Counted from the stretch's first letter, positions 9,208-16,543 are shown. The stretch is 32,883 nt of DNA from Nitrososphaeraceae archaeon (GCA_021325075.1 JAJPHX010000041.1:1-32883), one strand, 5' to 3'. Numbers and translations are program-made. The notes: generated from the letters alone by a model not told the origin.

Positions 9208-10428
9208 TTACGGTTTGCTTCGAACTACCAAAATCCTCTTAATAACTCTTAGTCCAAAAGAACTGAATAATAGCAACAGATAGCTCGCAATAACTATCTC
9301 ACTCTCTATTTCGAGGGTATGAGCACGCGCCTCCAATGGGCTGGCGCGAAAGTGCCAAGAAGTAATTCCATTTATTATCATATTTTGTATTTGTCGATCA
9401 TATTCTGGATCTATTTGTGGAATAGTATTAATTAACAATCTCGCTGAATGCAAGAACAAGATAGGGCTTAATCCAATTATTATAAGTCGGAAAAATTCAT
9501 ATCTCGATATGGGAGTTGAAACCGATCTAGCGGTGTGCTTCAATTTCAGAAAAAGAAAGATTCCTATTAGACTTATGGATCCTAATATGTAAATGCCTAG
9601 TCCAATGGCATACCAAATTTCCAAAATATCAAATATTGGAGTCATGCCGACGATCAGTTTATTCAAAGCAATTATCGTGGCACCGCTCCAACTAAACATG
9701 GGATTCAATATGGTGCTAAGATTAAGAGTAAAGAACCCGATAAAAAAGACCAAACAATATCCAATAGAGACCCGATTAGTCAGAACTGATGAATCATTAT
9801 TCGCAGGCATGTAATTAACAGTCTTTGTCAATACCCTTGTAGTCCTTGATGCCCACGCGTTTGGTAATCTTGGGGAAGTAATTTTGCTAAAAACGCTTAC
9901 AATCCCACTTAGGTGCCCAAGTCTATAAGCAAGAACGAAAGTTGTGATAAGATATGAAACAGATAATATTGTGCTAAGAATTCGTTGCTCTACAGTTATC
10001 CCAAGAAATAGCTGAAGGGAGTCGAAATTCTCCACTCCAGCTGGCCAATATTCAGGTCCTGAATTGGCAAAGATAGCCAAGAATAGTCCTGAGCGGCCTA
10101 ATACCATAAAAGGAGAAAAACCAACTAGAGTAAGTAAGACCTTCTCAAGTAGTCTATTATCTCTAGTTCTAGGAGGATAATTGATGAAATTATTTCCGAA
10201 AGTTCCCAATGCTATTATTGCAGACAGGATGAAAATGACGAAGGCAAGTGCATACCATGGTTCACGTAATTCGAATGGATCTGAACCATTGTGTGATAAC
10301 TGAACGAATGCCTCGCCAACGGCATAGGTCCAGTCATATGGATAGTGTGCTAGAAAGAAAATTGTGATTGAGAAAGTAGCTGTAAACAGTCCAAAACAAT
10401 ATGCTAGTAACCAGATCCTACGAACCAT
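9208..10428 (-). CDS. Polytopic membrane protein built from an internal duplication (2 x 4 TM)
   Basis: A 406-residue protein with about eight hydrophobic segments. Residues ~8-175 and ~225-400 repeat: LAYCFGLFTATFSI matches IGYCLVFFIGFFTLNLS, EPWYALAFVIFILS matches EIWYAIGLGIYILG, and LLTLVGFSPFMVLGRSGL matches LIIIGLSPILFLHSARLL, followed in both by a PEY motif. The loop between halves is ~50 residues and basic. No catalytic motif is evident and I do not recognise the family. The gene is AT-rich compared with the left neighbours and marks the start of the island. An AAAGGA Shine-Dalgarno-like sequence lies just before the ATG. Confidence 0.8.
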   Translation of the reverse strand: MVRRIWLLAYCFGLFTATFSITIFFLAHYPYDWTYAVGEAFVQLSHNGSDPFELREPWYALAFVIFILSAIIALGTFGNNFINYPPRTRDNRLLEKVLLTLVGFSPFMVLGRSGLFLAIFANSGPEYWPAGVENFDSLQLFLGITVEQRILSTILSVSYLITTFVLAYRLGHLSGIVSVFSKITSPRLPNAWASRTTRVLTKTVNYMPANNDSSVLTNRVSIGYCLVFFIGFFTLNLSTILNPMFSWSGATIIALNKLIVGMTPIFDILEIWYAIGLGIYILGSISLIGIFLFLKLKHTARSVSTPISRYEFFRLIIIGLSPILFLHSARLLINTIPQIDPEYDRQIQNMIINGITSWHFRASPLEARAHTLEIESEIVIASYLLLLFSSFGLRVIKRILVVRSKP

Positions 10429-10523
10429 TCCTTTATCCTACCATGTCATGGTCGCATTATTAAGGAAGTATTTTGAGAAAGTGCGGCGAGTGAGGCTGCT
10501 GCAAATGACCAATTTATCATTGG

Positions 10524-10736
10524 TTAGATATTTTCGCTCTGAAGTTTGAAATACTTGGAATATTCTTCCTCCAACAATTTTTGATTATGACAGACAAGAT
10601 GTGAATAGCCCCGTCGTTTGATGCTTCCAGACTGCTTATCGATGACATGCATTGAAGCATACTCTTCTTTATCAAGATTGAATTCACTGTTGCAGATTTC
10701 GCATTTGACAATACGAGGCGCTGCGGGGCGATACAT
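10524..10736 (-). CDS. Small zinc-finger-like protein
   Basis: A 70-residue protein with CEIC near residues 12-15 and HLVCH near residues 46-50, an arrangement (CxxC...HxxCH) that could bind one zinc ion. The remainder is charged and predicted helical (LLEEEYSKYFKLQ). It is transcribed divergently from the RHH gene at 10872, and the 135-base spacer holds repeats and a palindrome that could control both. Function unknown; zinc binding is inferred from residue spacing. Confidence 0.65.
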   Translation of the reverse strand: MYRPAAPRIVKCEICNSEFNLDKEEYASMHVIDKQSGSIKRRGYSHLVCHNQKLLEEEYSKYFKLQSENI

Positions 10737-10763
10737 GATGAGCTATCTTTGCATGACAGGGTA

Positions 10764-10790
10764 TTAGCTTAAAAAGATTAGCTTAAGCTA
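10764..10790. promoter_or_regulatory. TTAGCTTAA direct repeat containing a 12-bp palindrome
   Basis: TTAGCTTAA occurs at 10764-10772 and 10778-10786 (14-base period), and the second copy is part of the perfect palindrome TAGCTTAAGCTA at 10779-10790. The site is in the divergent spacer, roughly 30-50 bases upstream of the small zinc-protein ATG, where the TATA/BRE of that gene would be. It looks like an operator; the protein that binds is unknown. Confidence 0.45.
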
Positions 10791-10839
10791 TCTTATTTTT
10801 GAAGCAATTGATAGTATAAGGTCTAGAGGGACGGAGAAG

Positions 10840-10871
10840 AGATTTAAATAAAGTAATACTAAAGTAATACT
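10840..10871 (+). promoter_or_regulatory. TATA box and tandem 11-bp operator of the RHH gene
   Basis: GATTTAAATA at 10841-10850 is a good TATA box ~25 bases before the ATG at 10872. It is followed by two exact copies of AAAGTAATACT (10850-10860 and 10861-10871) that end at the start codon. Each copy holds AGTA-A-TACT, a 4+1+4 palindrome, so operators recur every 11 bp, about one helical turn. That is the geometry used by CopG/Arc-type RHH repressors, and it would block the transcription start; autoregulation is inferred. Confidence 0.6.
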
Positions 10872-11057
10872 ATGGGGGTAAAAAAGGCCAAATCTGCTGA
10901 AAGGTCTTTTGTTCTCAGACTTCCTGAAGAACATGCAGCGGCATTAGAGGGCTTGGTTAAAGCAGGATTGGCAAAATCCACTAATGATCTTGTTGTTAGG
11001 ATTATAGCGTCTTTTCTTAAAGATATGAAGAGGAAAGCAGAAGATGCCAAGCGATAA
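10872..11057 (+). CDS. Ribbon-helix-helix DNA-binding protein (CopG/Arc-like)
   Basis: A 61-residue protein with a basic N-terminal arm (MGVKKAKSAE), a beta-strand with alternating residues (RSFVLRLPEE) and two helices (EHAAALEGLVKAGL and STNDLVVRIIASFLKDM), the standard RHH arrangement. Such proteins dimerise and insert the paired strands in the major groove. It sits directly behind tandem 11-bp palindromic sites, so it probably represses its own operon. It overlaps the next gene by 14 bases, linking it to the small membrane zinc-ribbon protein. Confidence 0.75.
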   Translation: MGVKKAKSAERSFVLRLPEEHAAALEGLVKAGLAKSTNDLVVRIIASFLKDMKRKAEDAKR

Positions 11058-11241
11058 TGAAGGTTCAGCTCTTGGTGCATTAATAGGACTTGGAATAGCT
11101 TTGCTAGGAGCAGTTGTCGTTGCCTCAATAATTGACGACGCCACAAAGAAAAGAAAGTGGATATGTCCTGATTGCGGAGCCGAACTTCGGCAGGGAGTTG
11201 TCAAGTGCCCTAATTGTGGTATAAGGCTAAGGTGGGCTTGA
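11044..11241 (+). CDS. Small membrane-anchored zinc-ribbon protein
   Basis: A 65-residue protein with one transmembrane helix (about residues 9-31, ALGALIGLGIALLGAVVVAS) followed by a cytosolic-type double CxxC zinc ribbon (CPDC at ~41 and CPNC at ~54). It begins inside the 3' end of the RHH gene (14-base overlap), so the two are one transcription unit. Membrane-tethered zinc ribbons act as adaptors in several systems, but no specific role can be assigned here. Confidence 0.7.
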   Translation: MPSDNEGSALGALIGLGIALLGAVVVASIIDDATKKRKWICPDCGAELRQGVVKCPNCGIRLRWA

Positions 11242-11248
11242 TAGCATA

Positions 11249-11269
11249 TTAGTATGATTATGATACTAA
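11249..11269. promoter_or_regulatory. Inverted repeat TTAGTAT-N7-ATACTAA
   Basis: A perfect 7-bp inverted repeat with a 7-base spacer lies between the membrane zinc-ribbon gene and the small amphipathic-helix gene at 11304. The arms contain the same AGTA/TACT half-sites as the RHH operator at 10850-10871, so the same repressor could control this second promoter. A TATA-like CTTAAATA follows at about 11273-11280. Confidence 0.45.
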
Positions 11270-11303
11270 AATCTTAAATAGCTGACATCCATTGCTATAG
11301 GTA

Positions 11304-11504
11304 ATGGCACAGCAAATAGTGCTTGAAAAGGAAAGGAAAAGACGCAAGTCTGCAGCCGAATTTTTACAATGGCTAGAATCAATAGGCGGTATCTTCGTTG
11401 CGATTGCTGAATTATTGAAATTTATTGGATGGACTATCATTAGAATTGCTCAGTTTATTCGCAATGTCATGGGATTAAATGATTGGAGGGAGCAATACAC
11501 ATGA
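11304..11504 (+). CDS. Small basic helical membrane-associated protein
   Basis: A 66-residue protein with a very basic N-terminal helix ([17 protein letters not shown]) and a hydrophobic stretch (about residues 27-55, [25 protein letters not shown]) that could be a membrane helix. It ends in TGA overlapping the next ATG (ATGA at 11501-11504). No family is recognised. Its location between a regulator and the large kinase-HD protein suggests it belongs to that module. Confidence 0.55.
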   Translation: MAQQIVLEKERKRRKSAAEFLQWLESIGGIFVAIAELLKFIGWTIIRIAQFIRNVMGLNDWREQYT

Positions 11505-11869
11505 CACTTTACTATCCGCCCACTAGGCGATCATATGATTGGAATGAGGTCATTAACATGGTATTGCAATTACCAAAACATACTGATCTGAGAATGGAAG
11601 ACTGGATGGTACCGTTTCCTACTGAAGCAGGCTTTACCGAAAGACCTGCTGATCAAGATGGGCAGTCTGCTGATTATGGGATCAAGGTGAGGGATGGAAG
11701 GGCAATTCATGTCAAAGTATACGAAGGTTTCTACAAGGTTCATTGGGATGCACGTGACCCTATTACAGACCCGATTGGTCATTTGATATATGATGCAACA
11801 CATTGGATTGTCTTTGGTGCATTTGCAGCAGTGATATTGTATTCAATATTCAAGACATCAAGACGATAG
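11501..11869 (+). CDS. Tail-anchored protein of unknown function
   Basis: A 122-residue protein with a soluble N-terminal part containing strand-rich segments ([29 protein letters not shown]) and one C-terminal transmembrane helix (about residues 96-115, [16 protein letters not shown]) followed by KTSRR. This is a tail-anchor layout with the soluble part facing the cytosol. I chose the ATG at 11501 because GGAGGG at 11485-11490 is a clear Shine-Dalgarno; an upstream TTG lies inside that site. It is translationally coupled to the preceding gene and lies 72 bases before the kinase-HD fusion. Function unknown. Confidence 0.6.
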   Translation: MTLYYPPTRRSYDWNEVINMVLQLPKHTDLRMEDWMVPFPTEAGFTERPADQDGQSADYGIKVRDGRAIHVKVYEGFYKVHWDARDPITDPIGHLIYDATHWIVFGAFAAVILYSIFKTSRR

Positions 11870-11941
11870 CATCCTTGGCGGGCGAAAATAACTGAAGGCA
11901 TTGATAATTTTTGTCATTTGGACATATGCAGATTGCGGGAT

Positions 11942-14900
11942 ATGTCACAGAATAACTCCGAATTATTTATCTATGACATTCTTTATCGCCTAATTAGGCA
12001 AATGTCGTGTCCCCATTTCGTTGAAGGAAAGTGCAAAGTCATTAGCAACATTCCGCCGAAGGGATTCATAGAAGAATATTGTAATAGCGATGAAGATCAC
12101 TATGGAAGGTGCCCTCATTACGTCTTACGACAAAAAGCTGAGAACAAAGCCTTTGATCTTAGGCTTCAAACTGCGGGTTCCAAATATACGCGCCTAGCTG
12201 AAATGAATCTTGTATCAGTAATCAACGGCGTAGTTCGTCATATGATGCGCTTCATCGATAAGTGTGAAAGTTGCAAGGCAGCTCAGGCAAGTACCGCTTT
12301 GGATAAAGGAAGATTATGCAACGTACACGAATTTTATTTGCAAAAGACTGTCTACATGTTACAGGAAGTACATGGTTTCAATAATAAATCCCCTACTCCA
12401 TTCAGACCTATACAGCATGGACCTGTAAGTGACGAAGTGAATCGCCTTGCAACACGACAGAAACCAATAACATCTTGGGCAGATTCGAAAATTGATGCTG
12501 CGGCACTGGAAGGCATTGAGAAAGGTATGTTCGACCAGCTTGTAATTAGATACGTGAATATGCCCTACAAACAACTCGAGACCCTCACAAGTGTAATTTA
12601 TGAAAAATCGGCGGCAAAACCGGAGCTTCCAGGCATCATTGAACAAATAAAAGAAAAATACAAGGAACAAGATGCGTTTGATAGCGAGGTAAAGCTTTTT
12701 GCCAATCCACTAAAGAAAGCCCTTGACGGAATCAAGGGAACTTTTGAAACAGTTGAACCGCTTCCAGTTGGAAGTTCTGGAATCCTTATCAAATTGAAGG
12801 AAAAACATCTTGCTGGCCAGGCAGGAAATGCCATTTATAGTGTCATGAAATTCCCTAGACCACGAGGTGGTGCATTTCGAATAGCTAATTTACAAATAAT
12901 CAAGGAAGAAGCTGATTTGTTATCCAGCTTGAATCACGACAGAATTGTAAAGGTCATTATGGCTGGAGAAACTGAATACGAAGGGCTACAATTGCCTTGG
13001 TACATTATGGAGTTTATTGGTCCCTCAAAGGATCTAGGTGGCTACTTGCAGACAATCAAGGAGAAAGGCCTAAGTCTTGCAACTTTTACGAGCATTATAA
13101 CAGATATTGCTTCAGCTCTTTCGTATTTGCATCAAAGCAAGATTGTGCACTGTGACATTAAGATGGACAACATTCTGATAAAGATGGATAATGACCACCC
13201 AATAGGCATGTTGACTGACTTAGGTTATGCACGTGCAAAAGACGGAGATCAGGAGGAAATAATAGCCATTAGGTTCGATGATGCAAATGCCCATCCATTT
13301 TTGAAGAAAAAACTTGTGAAATCATCTGACCCGGCTGCAGTTACTGCTAAAATTGCAAGGAAGGAGTTGGACTTTAGATTCGACTTGCACGCTCTTGGAA
13401 AAACCATACAATCAATGTTTGCTGTAGTGGATGGCAAAATAATTGATAGCAAAAGCCAAGAGTCCGTCGAGACTAGTTACGATTACAGATACTTGAACTT
13501 GCTAATGGCTCGGTTGATCTACTCAGGAGCATATCCCACAATAGATGATAAACCTAACGACCTTCCTTCGTTAAATAGACATTTCCAAGGACTGGATCAT
13601 GATGCTATGCGGGAGCTTGCATATGACTCTTCTAAGGATATGTATGAGGATCTTCTCAAACTCAGTGGGATCAGCCTTGAATCTTGGATACCAGAGCTAA
13701 ATCCCTTCGCACCGGATGTAATTTCTCTCGGTGCCAAAGAAACCAGAGTCGTCTTGACCAAAAGACTACTCAGGATACTAGAACATCCTGACTTTGACCG
13801 ACTTGGATCAATTAGTCAGCTTGGTCTGATAAATTTCGTATATCCTAGTGCTAAGCATACCCGATTTGAACATGCACTAGGTACGTATGCTCATGCATGC
13901 GAATACATTAGAAGCCTTTGGTATAACACCAACGATCCATTATTCAGATCAATAGTTCGCAAGAAGGACTTATACTCAATTATGCTTGCATCTTTACTGC
14001 ATGATTTAGGGTACTATCCAATGGCTCACGACCTAGAGGATTGCTCCAAATGGCGAACCTCGAATATTAAGCATGAAATTTTTAGTTGCAAGATAATATC
14101 CGAGGAAATGGCTACACAAATCCAAAACGACTGGCAACTCAATTCTGAAGAAGTAAATAAGATAATATGTGGTGACACGAATTCAATTGTAGGAAAAATC
14201 CTTCACTCTATTATTAGTGGACCAATTGATGCAGACAAACTTGATTATTTACTTAGAGATGGAATGCATCTCGGCTTGCCCTTTCCAGAGGGGATTGACA
14301 AGCAATGGTTGTTGAGGAATCTCACAATAGCATATGGGGAGTCGATAGTACCCGCGTTGGCAGTGACGAGCAAGGGAAAGGTCACAGCCGAATCACTAGC
14401 TACAGTTAGATTTGACATGTTTACCGTTGCATATTGGCACCATACTATTAGAGCAATAAAGACAATGTTAAGATATGCAGTTGATAGGCTCGATGCGGCG
14501 AAGAAATATGATGAAAATGAGTTCTATGATTGGGTACGTACCCTTCCATACGTAAAACCGAATTTTGAATTGGTAGAGAACGCCAGAAAAGGTATCATGT
14601 ACACCGATTATCTACTATTGTGCTGGCTAAGGGATAAGCTGGACAGTGAAGGTAAAGTAATGATCGATATGATCTTACAACGAAAATTATTCAAGAGGAT
14701 ATTAGTTCTAGATAGTACTAAGGAAGACACCCAAGCAATTCATACGCATCTTATCAAAGCGCAAGATTCTGACATCGAACGAATGCGTATAGATCTTGAA
14801 TCGAAGATCCGTGACGTTCTCGTTGGTACGAGTATAAAAAATATCGCTGACATTAAGCCCTTGGTTCTTATTGATGTGCCAAGGTCTCAAGCAGATCCGA

Positions 14901-15121
14901 ATCCACTTTATGCGGTAACTGAAATGGGATGCAATCCGATGTCCCAGAACTCAGTAGTATGGAAGGAGCTTGTTGAGAAGTTTTCGCAAACTGTTGAATC
15001 AGTTAGGGTTTTTGTTCACCCAGATATTGTACATACTCTCGAATCCGCCTTGCCCAACAAGGAGTTAGTGAAAATGCTTCAACAAGTTGTTCAGTCTCCT
15101 AGAGGATATAGGCGTCAATGA
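11942..15121 (+). CDS. SocA/Panacea-like - protein kinase - SAMHD1-like HD phosphohydrolase fusion
   Basis: A 1059-residue multidomain protein. (1) Residues 23-59: Cys23, Cys31, Cys47, Cys57, probably a metal site. (2) About 105-260: Cys108, Cys111, Cys126, His129, then LQKTVYMLQE and HGPVSDEV (159-166), resembling SocA/DUF4065 (Panacea/YwgA) domains. (3) About 270-530: kinase-like domain with Lys303 (VMKF), HCDIKMDN (403-410; Asp405, Asn410) and DLG (426-428, DFG variant). (4) About 610-800: HD domain with His644 (RFEH), His687-Asp688, His696 and Asp765 in the block at 762-773 (IDADKLDYLLRD), matching SAMHD1 metal-ligand positions. The rest is helical plus a strand-rich C-terminus. An in-frame TTG at 11918 would add eight residues. 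A role in defence by protein phosphorylation and dNTP hydrolysis is inference. Confidence 0.85.
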   Translation: MSQNNSELFIYDILYRLIRQMSCPHFVEGKCKVISNIPPKGFIEEYCNSDEDHYGRCPHYVLRQKAENKAFDLRLQTAGSKYTRLAEMNLVSVINGVVRHMMRFIDKCESCKAAQASTALDKGRLCNVHEFYLQKTVYMLQEVHGFNNKSPTPFRPIQHGPVSDEVNRLATRQKPITSWADSKIDAAALEGIEKGMFDQLVIRYVNMPYKQLETLTSVIYEKSAAKPELPGIIEQIKEKYKEQDAFDSEVKLFANPLKKALDGIKGTFETVEPLPVGSSGILIKLKEKHLAGQAGNAIYSVMKFPRPRGGAFRIANLQIIKEEADLLSSLNHDRIVKVIMAGETEYEGLQLPWYIMEFIGPSKDLGGYLQTIKEKGLSLATFTSIITDIASALSYLHQSKIVHCDIKMDNILIKMDNDHPIGMLTDLGYARAKDGDQEEIIAIRFDDANAHPFLKKKLVKSSDPAAVTAKIARKELDFRFDLHALGKTIQSMFAVVDGKIIDSKSQESVETSYDYRYLNLLMARLIYSGAYPTIDDKPNDLPSLNRHFQGLDHDAMRELAYDSSKDMYEDLLKLSGISLESWIPELNPFAPDVISLGAKETRVVLTKRLLRILEHPDFDRLGSISQLGLINFVYPSAKHTRFEHALGTYAHACEYIRSLWYNTNDPLFRSIVRKKDLYSIMLASLLHDLGYYPMAHDLEDCSKWRTSNIKHEIFSCKIISEEMATQIQNDWQLNSEEVNKIICGDTNSIVGKILHSIISGPIDADKLDYLLRDGMHLGLPFPEGIDKQWLLRNLTIAYGESIVPALAVTSKGKVTAESLATVRFDMFTVAYWHHTIRAIKTMLRYAVDRLDAAKKYDENEFYDWVRTLPYVKPNFELVENARKGIMYTDYLLLCWLRDKLDSEGKVMIDMILQRKLFKRILVLDSTKEDTQAIHTHLIKAQDSDIERMRIDLESKIRDVLVGTSIKNIADIKPLVLIDVPRSQADPNPLYAVTEMGCNPMSQNSVVWKELVEKFSQTVESVRVFVHPDIVHTLESALPNKELVKMLQQVVQSPRGYRRQ

Positions 15122-15140
15122 GTATTTACGATAAAAATAA

Positions 15141-16252
15141 GCGCCCAAACTCTATCATAATTAGATATCTTGTTCAAACTTTGGATTAACTCCAAGTTCC
15201 TGCATCTCCTGAATTACCACGCATATGTTATGACAAAGTATCTTCAAAAGTACTTCATTCAGCTGTGCTACCTTATCTTTGCTTCTTATATTATCCTTGA
15301 ACTTGGACTTGATCATGTGAAATACAGTTTCACAATTAGAACGTTGGTGATAGTGTTTCATGAAATCATCTTGGTTTAACATAAAGTAGTGATACATCTT
15401 TCTCCATGCGTTTGAGCCATTTGCATTTTGTACTGCATTCTTTCTAAAGGGAATGAAGGGCGTTGCTCCTAGCATGTCAACAAATCGATAATTGGCGCGG
15501 CTAGAATATGCCTTGTCGGCAAGAACCTCTTGAATGTCAAAACTCTTGGCTGTTTTTTCAACTAATGGAGGCAAGAAGTGAACGTCATTACGATTTTCTT
15601 CTGACAACTGAACTGCTGTAATAATGCCTGTTTTCACTCCGCAGATTATGTGCGCCTTGATCCAAGTGCGATACTTTGTGTCTTTTCCATGCTTGAAATC
15701 GAAATATCTTGCAAAGCGTGATGTCGAAAATCCACTGCTATCTACGGCAAAGTTCTTTTCTACAGTCCTCAGCGGTAGGCTGCTTATTGTTATCAGATCA
15801 TCTAATATTGGCATCAACTCTGGCTTTCTCATAAAGTTGCTAATTGACACATATGTGCAGGATGTTTGGATGTAACCTTCGGCCATTGCTTTTTGCATTG
15901 AAGCCATAAAGCGGCGTAATGAAAAGCCCGTGTAGGTCCGAAGTGCTGAAGCAAAAATCATATCAGCAATAGACAAACGCGGCCGACCACGTTCATACAG
16001 CGGCTGCTCTACAGTAGCGCAAATATCTGTTAGTATTTTCATGAATGTCAATTGCTCTGAGCATTTGGCTTCATTGTAAGCCTTCCAATCTTGGGAATAT
16101 GATCGTCTTTCTTTAGCAACATATGCTGTCAATTTTGTTTGCCCCCATTTCAGCTTGGGTAATGGAATTCGCTTTTTCCTCCGCTTTTTTGATAGGGTGA
16201 GCGATCGAGTTGTCATTTGTACCACGACTTCTGTCAGCAGAGCCTATGCCCA
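15141..16252 (-). mobile_element. Insertion sequence with DDE transposase (ends uncertain)
   Basis: The transposase gene (15161-16225) fills nearly all of the space between the kinase-HD gene and the next RHH gene. A weak candidate terminal inverted repeat pairs 15141-15160 with the reverse complement of about 16232-16251, with roughly 10 of 20 positions alike including a shared CTCT core. No target-site duplication was found. The ends given are therefore approximate. Confidence 0.35.
15161..16225 (-). CDS. DDE transposase, IS4/IS5-like
   Basis: A 354-residue RNase H-fold transposase that appears complete. The N-terminus is strongly basic (KKRRKKRIPLPK). Catalytic acidic residues are placed in FAVDSSGFSTSRF (first D), VLADKAYSSRANYRF (second D) and RSNCETVFHMIKSKF (E), the YREK-like region of IS4/IS5-type enzymes. 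The N-terminal PRLSIADMIFASALRTYTGFSLR segment is the usual helical DNA-binding part of this group. It is convergent with the kinase-HD gene, only 40 bases from its stop. An apparently intact reading frame suggests recent arrival. Confidence 0.88.
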   Translation of the reverse strand: MVQMTTRSLTLSKKRRKKRIPLPKLKWGQTKLTAYVAKERRSYSQDWKAYNEAKCSEQLTFMKILTDICATVEQPLYERGRPRLSIADMIFASALRTYTGFSLRRFMASMQKAMAEGYIQTSCTYVSISNFMRKPELMPILDDLITISSLPLRTVEKNFAVDSSGFSTSRFARYFDFKHGKDTKYRTWIKAHIICGVKTGIITAVQLSEENRNDVHFLPPLVEKTAKSFDIQEVLADKAYSSRANYRFVDMLGATPFIPFRKNAVQNANGSNAWRKMYHYFMLNQDDFMKHYHQRSNCETVFHMIKSKFKDNIRSKDKVAQLNEVLLKILCHNICVVIQEMQELGVNPKFEQDI

Positions 16253-16335
16253 TTACCATTATACCACATTACCATATGTGGAATTGGTATAAGTAGTTTG
16301 TGGTAAATACCGCCAACTTTATTTACCATTATACC
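16253..16335. promoter_or_regulatory. Cluster of TACC/GGTA repeats upstream of a small RHH gene
   Basis: TTACCATTATACC occurs exactly twice (16253-16265 and 16323-16335). Between the copies lie ATTACCATATG, GGTATAA and the palindromic GGTAAATACC (about 16302-16311). All share GGTA/TACC half-sites. The cluster directly precedes the small gene at 16349, so it is most likely its operator array. Confidence 0.45.
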
Positions 16336-16348
16336 TGATATTTGCTTT

Positions 16349-16507
16349 ATGAGCAAAAGTCGTGAGAAGGCCAAGACTTCTATAAACATTGACAAGCAGA
16401 CATGGCAGGACTGGATCAAGTACGTTGTAAATAAGACAGGTTCGGCGAGGAAGGTTAGTGAGGAGACAGAGAAGGCTATTCTAGAGTATATGAAAAAGCA
16501 TCCATAA
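16349..16507 (+). CDS. Short RHH-like / antitoxin-like protein
   Basis: A 52-residue gene read directly from the sequence: ATG at 16349-16351, TAA at 16505-16507. The product starts MSKSREKAKTSINIDKQTWQ, continues with a helix (DWIKYVVNKTG), a turn (SARKVS) and a second helix (EETEKAILEYMKKH). A basic arm, a strand with alternating polar and hydrophobic residues (KTSINID) and two helices fit a minimal ribbon-helix-helix fold. It lies immediately behind the TACC/GGTA repeat cluster. No toxin partner is recognisable next to it, so it may be a plain regulator of the neighbouring repeat region. Confidence 0.6.
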   Translation: MSKSREKAKTSINIDKQTWQDWIKYVVNKTGSARKVSEETEKAILEYMKKHP

Positions 16508-16518
16508 GATGATAAGGC

Positions 16519-16543
16519 TTTTATATATGATACATGCATGTAT
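16519..16543 (+). promoter_or_regulatory. TATA box overlapping a 14-bp palindrome
   Basis: CTTTTATATATG is a strong TATA-like sequence at about 16518-16529. It abuts the perfect palindrome ATACATGCATGTAT (16530-16543), whose right half is the beginning of the 13-bp repeat array. It probably forms the core of a promoter or replication-control region upstream of the wHTH gene. Confidence 0.45.

Noticed and set aside
15141-16252. Firm terminal inverted repeats for the insertion sequence
   Set aside because: The best pairing matches only about half of 20 positions and no target duplication was found, so exact ends are not claimed.
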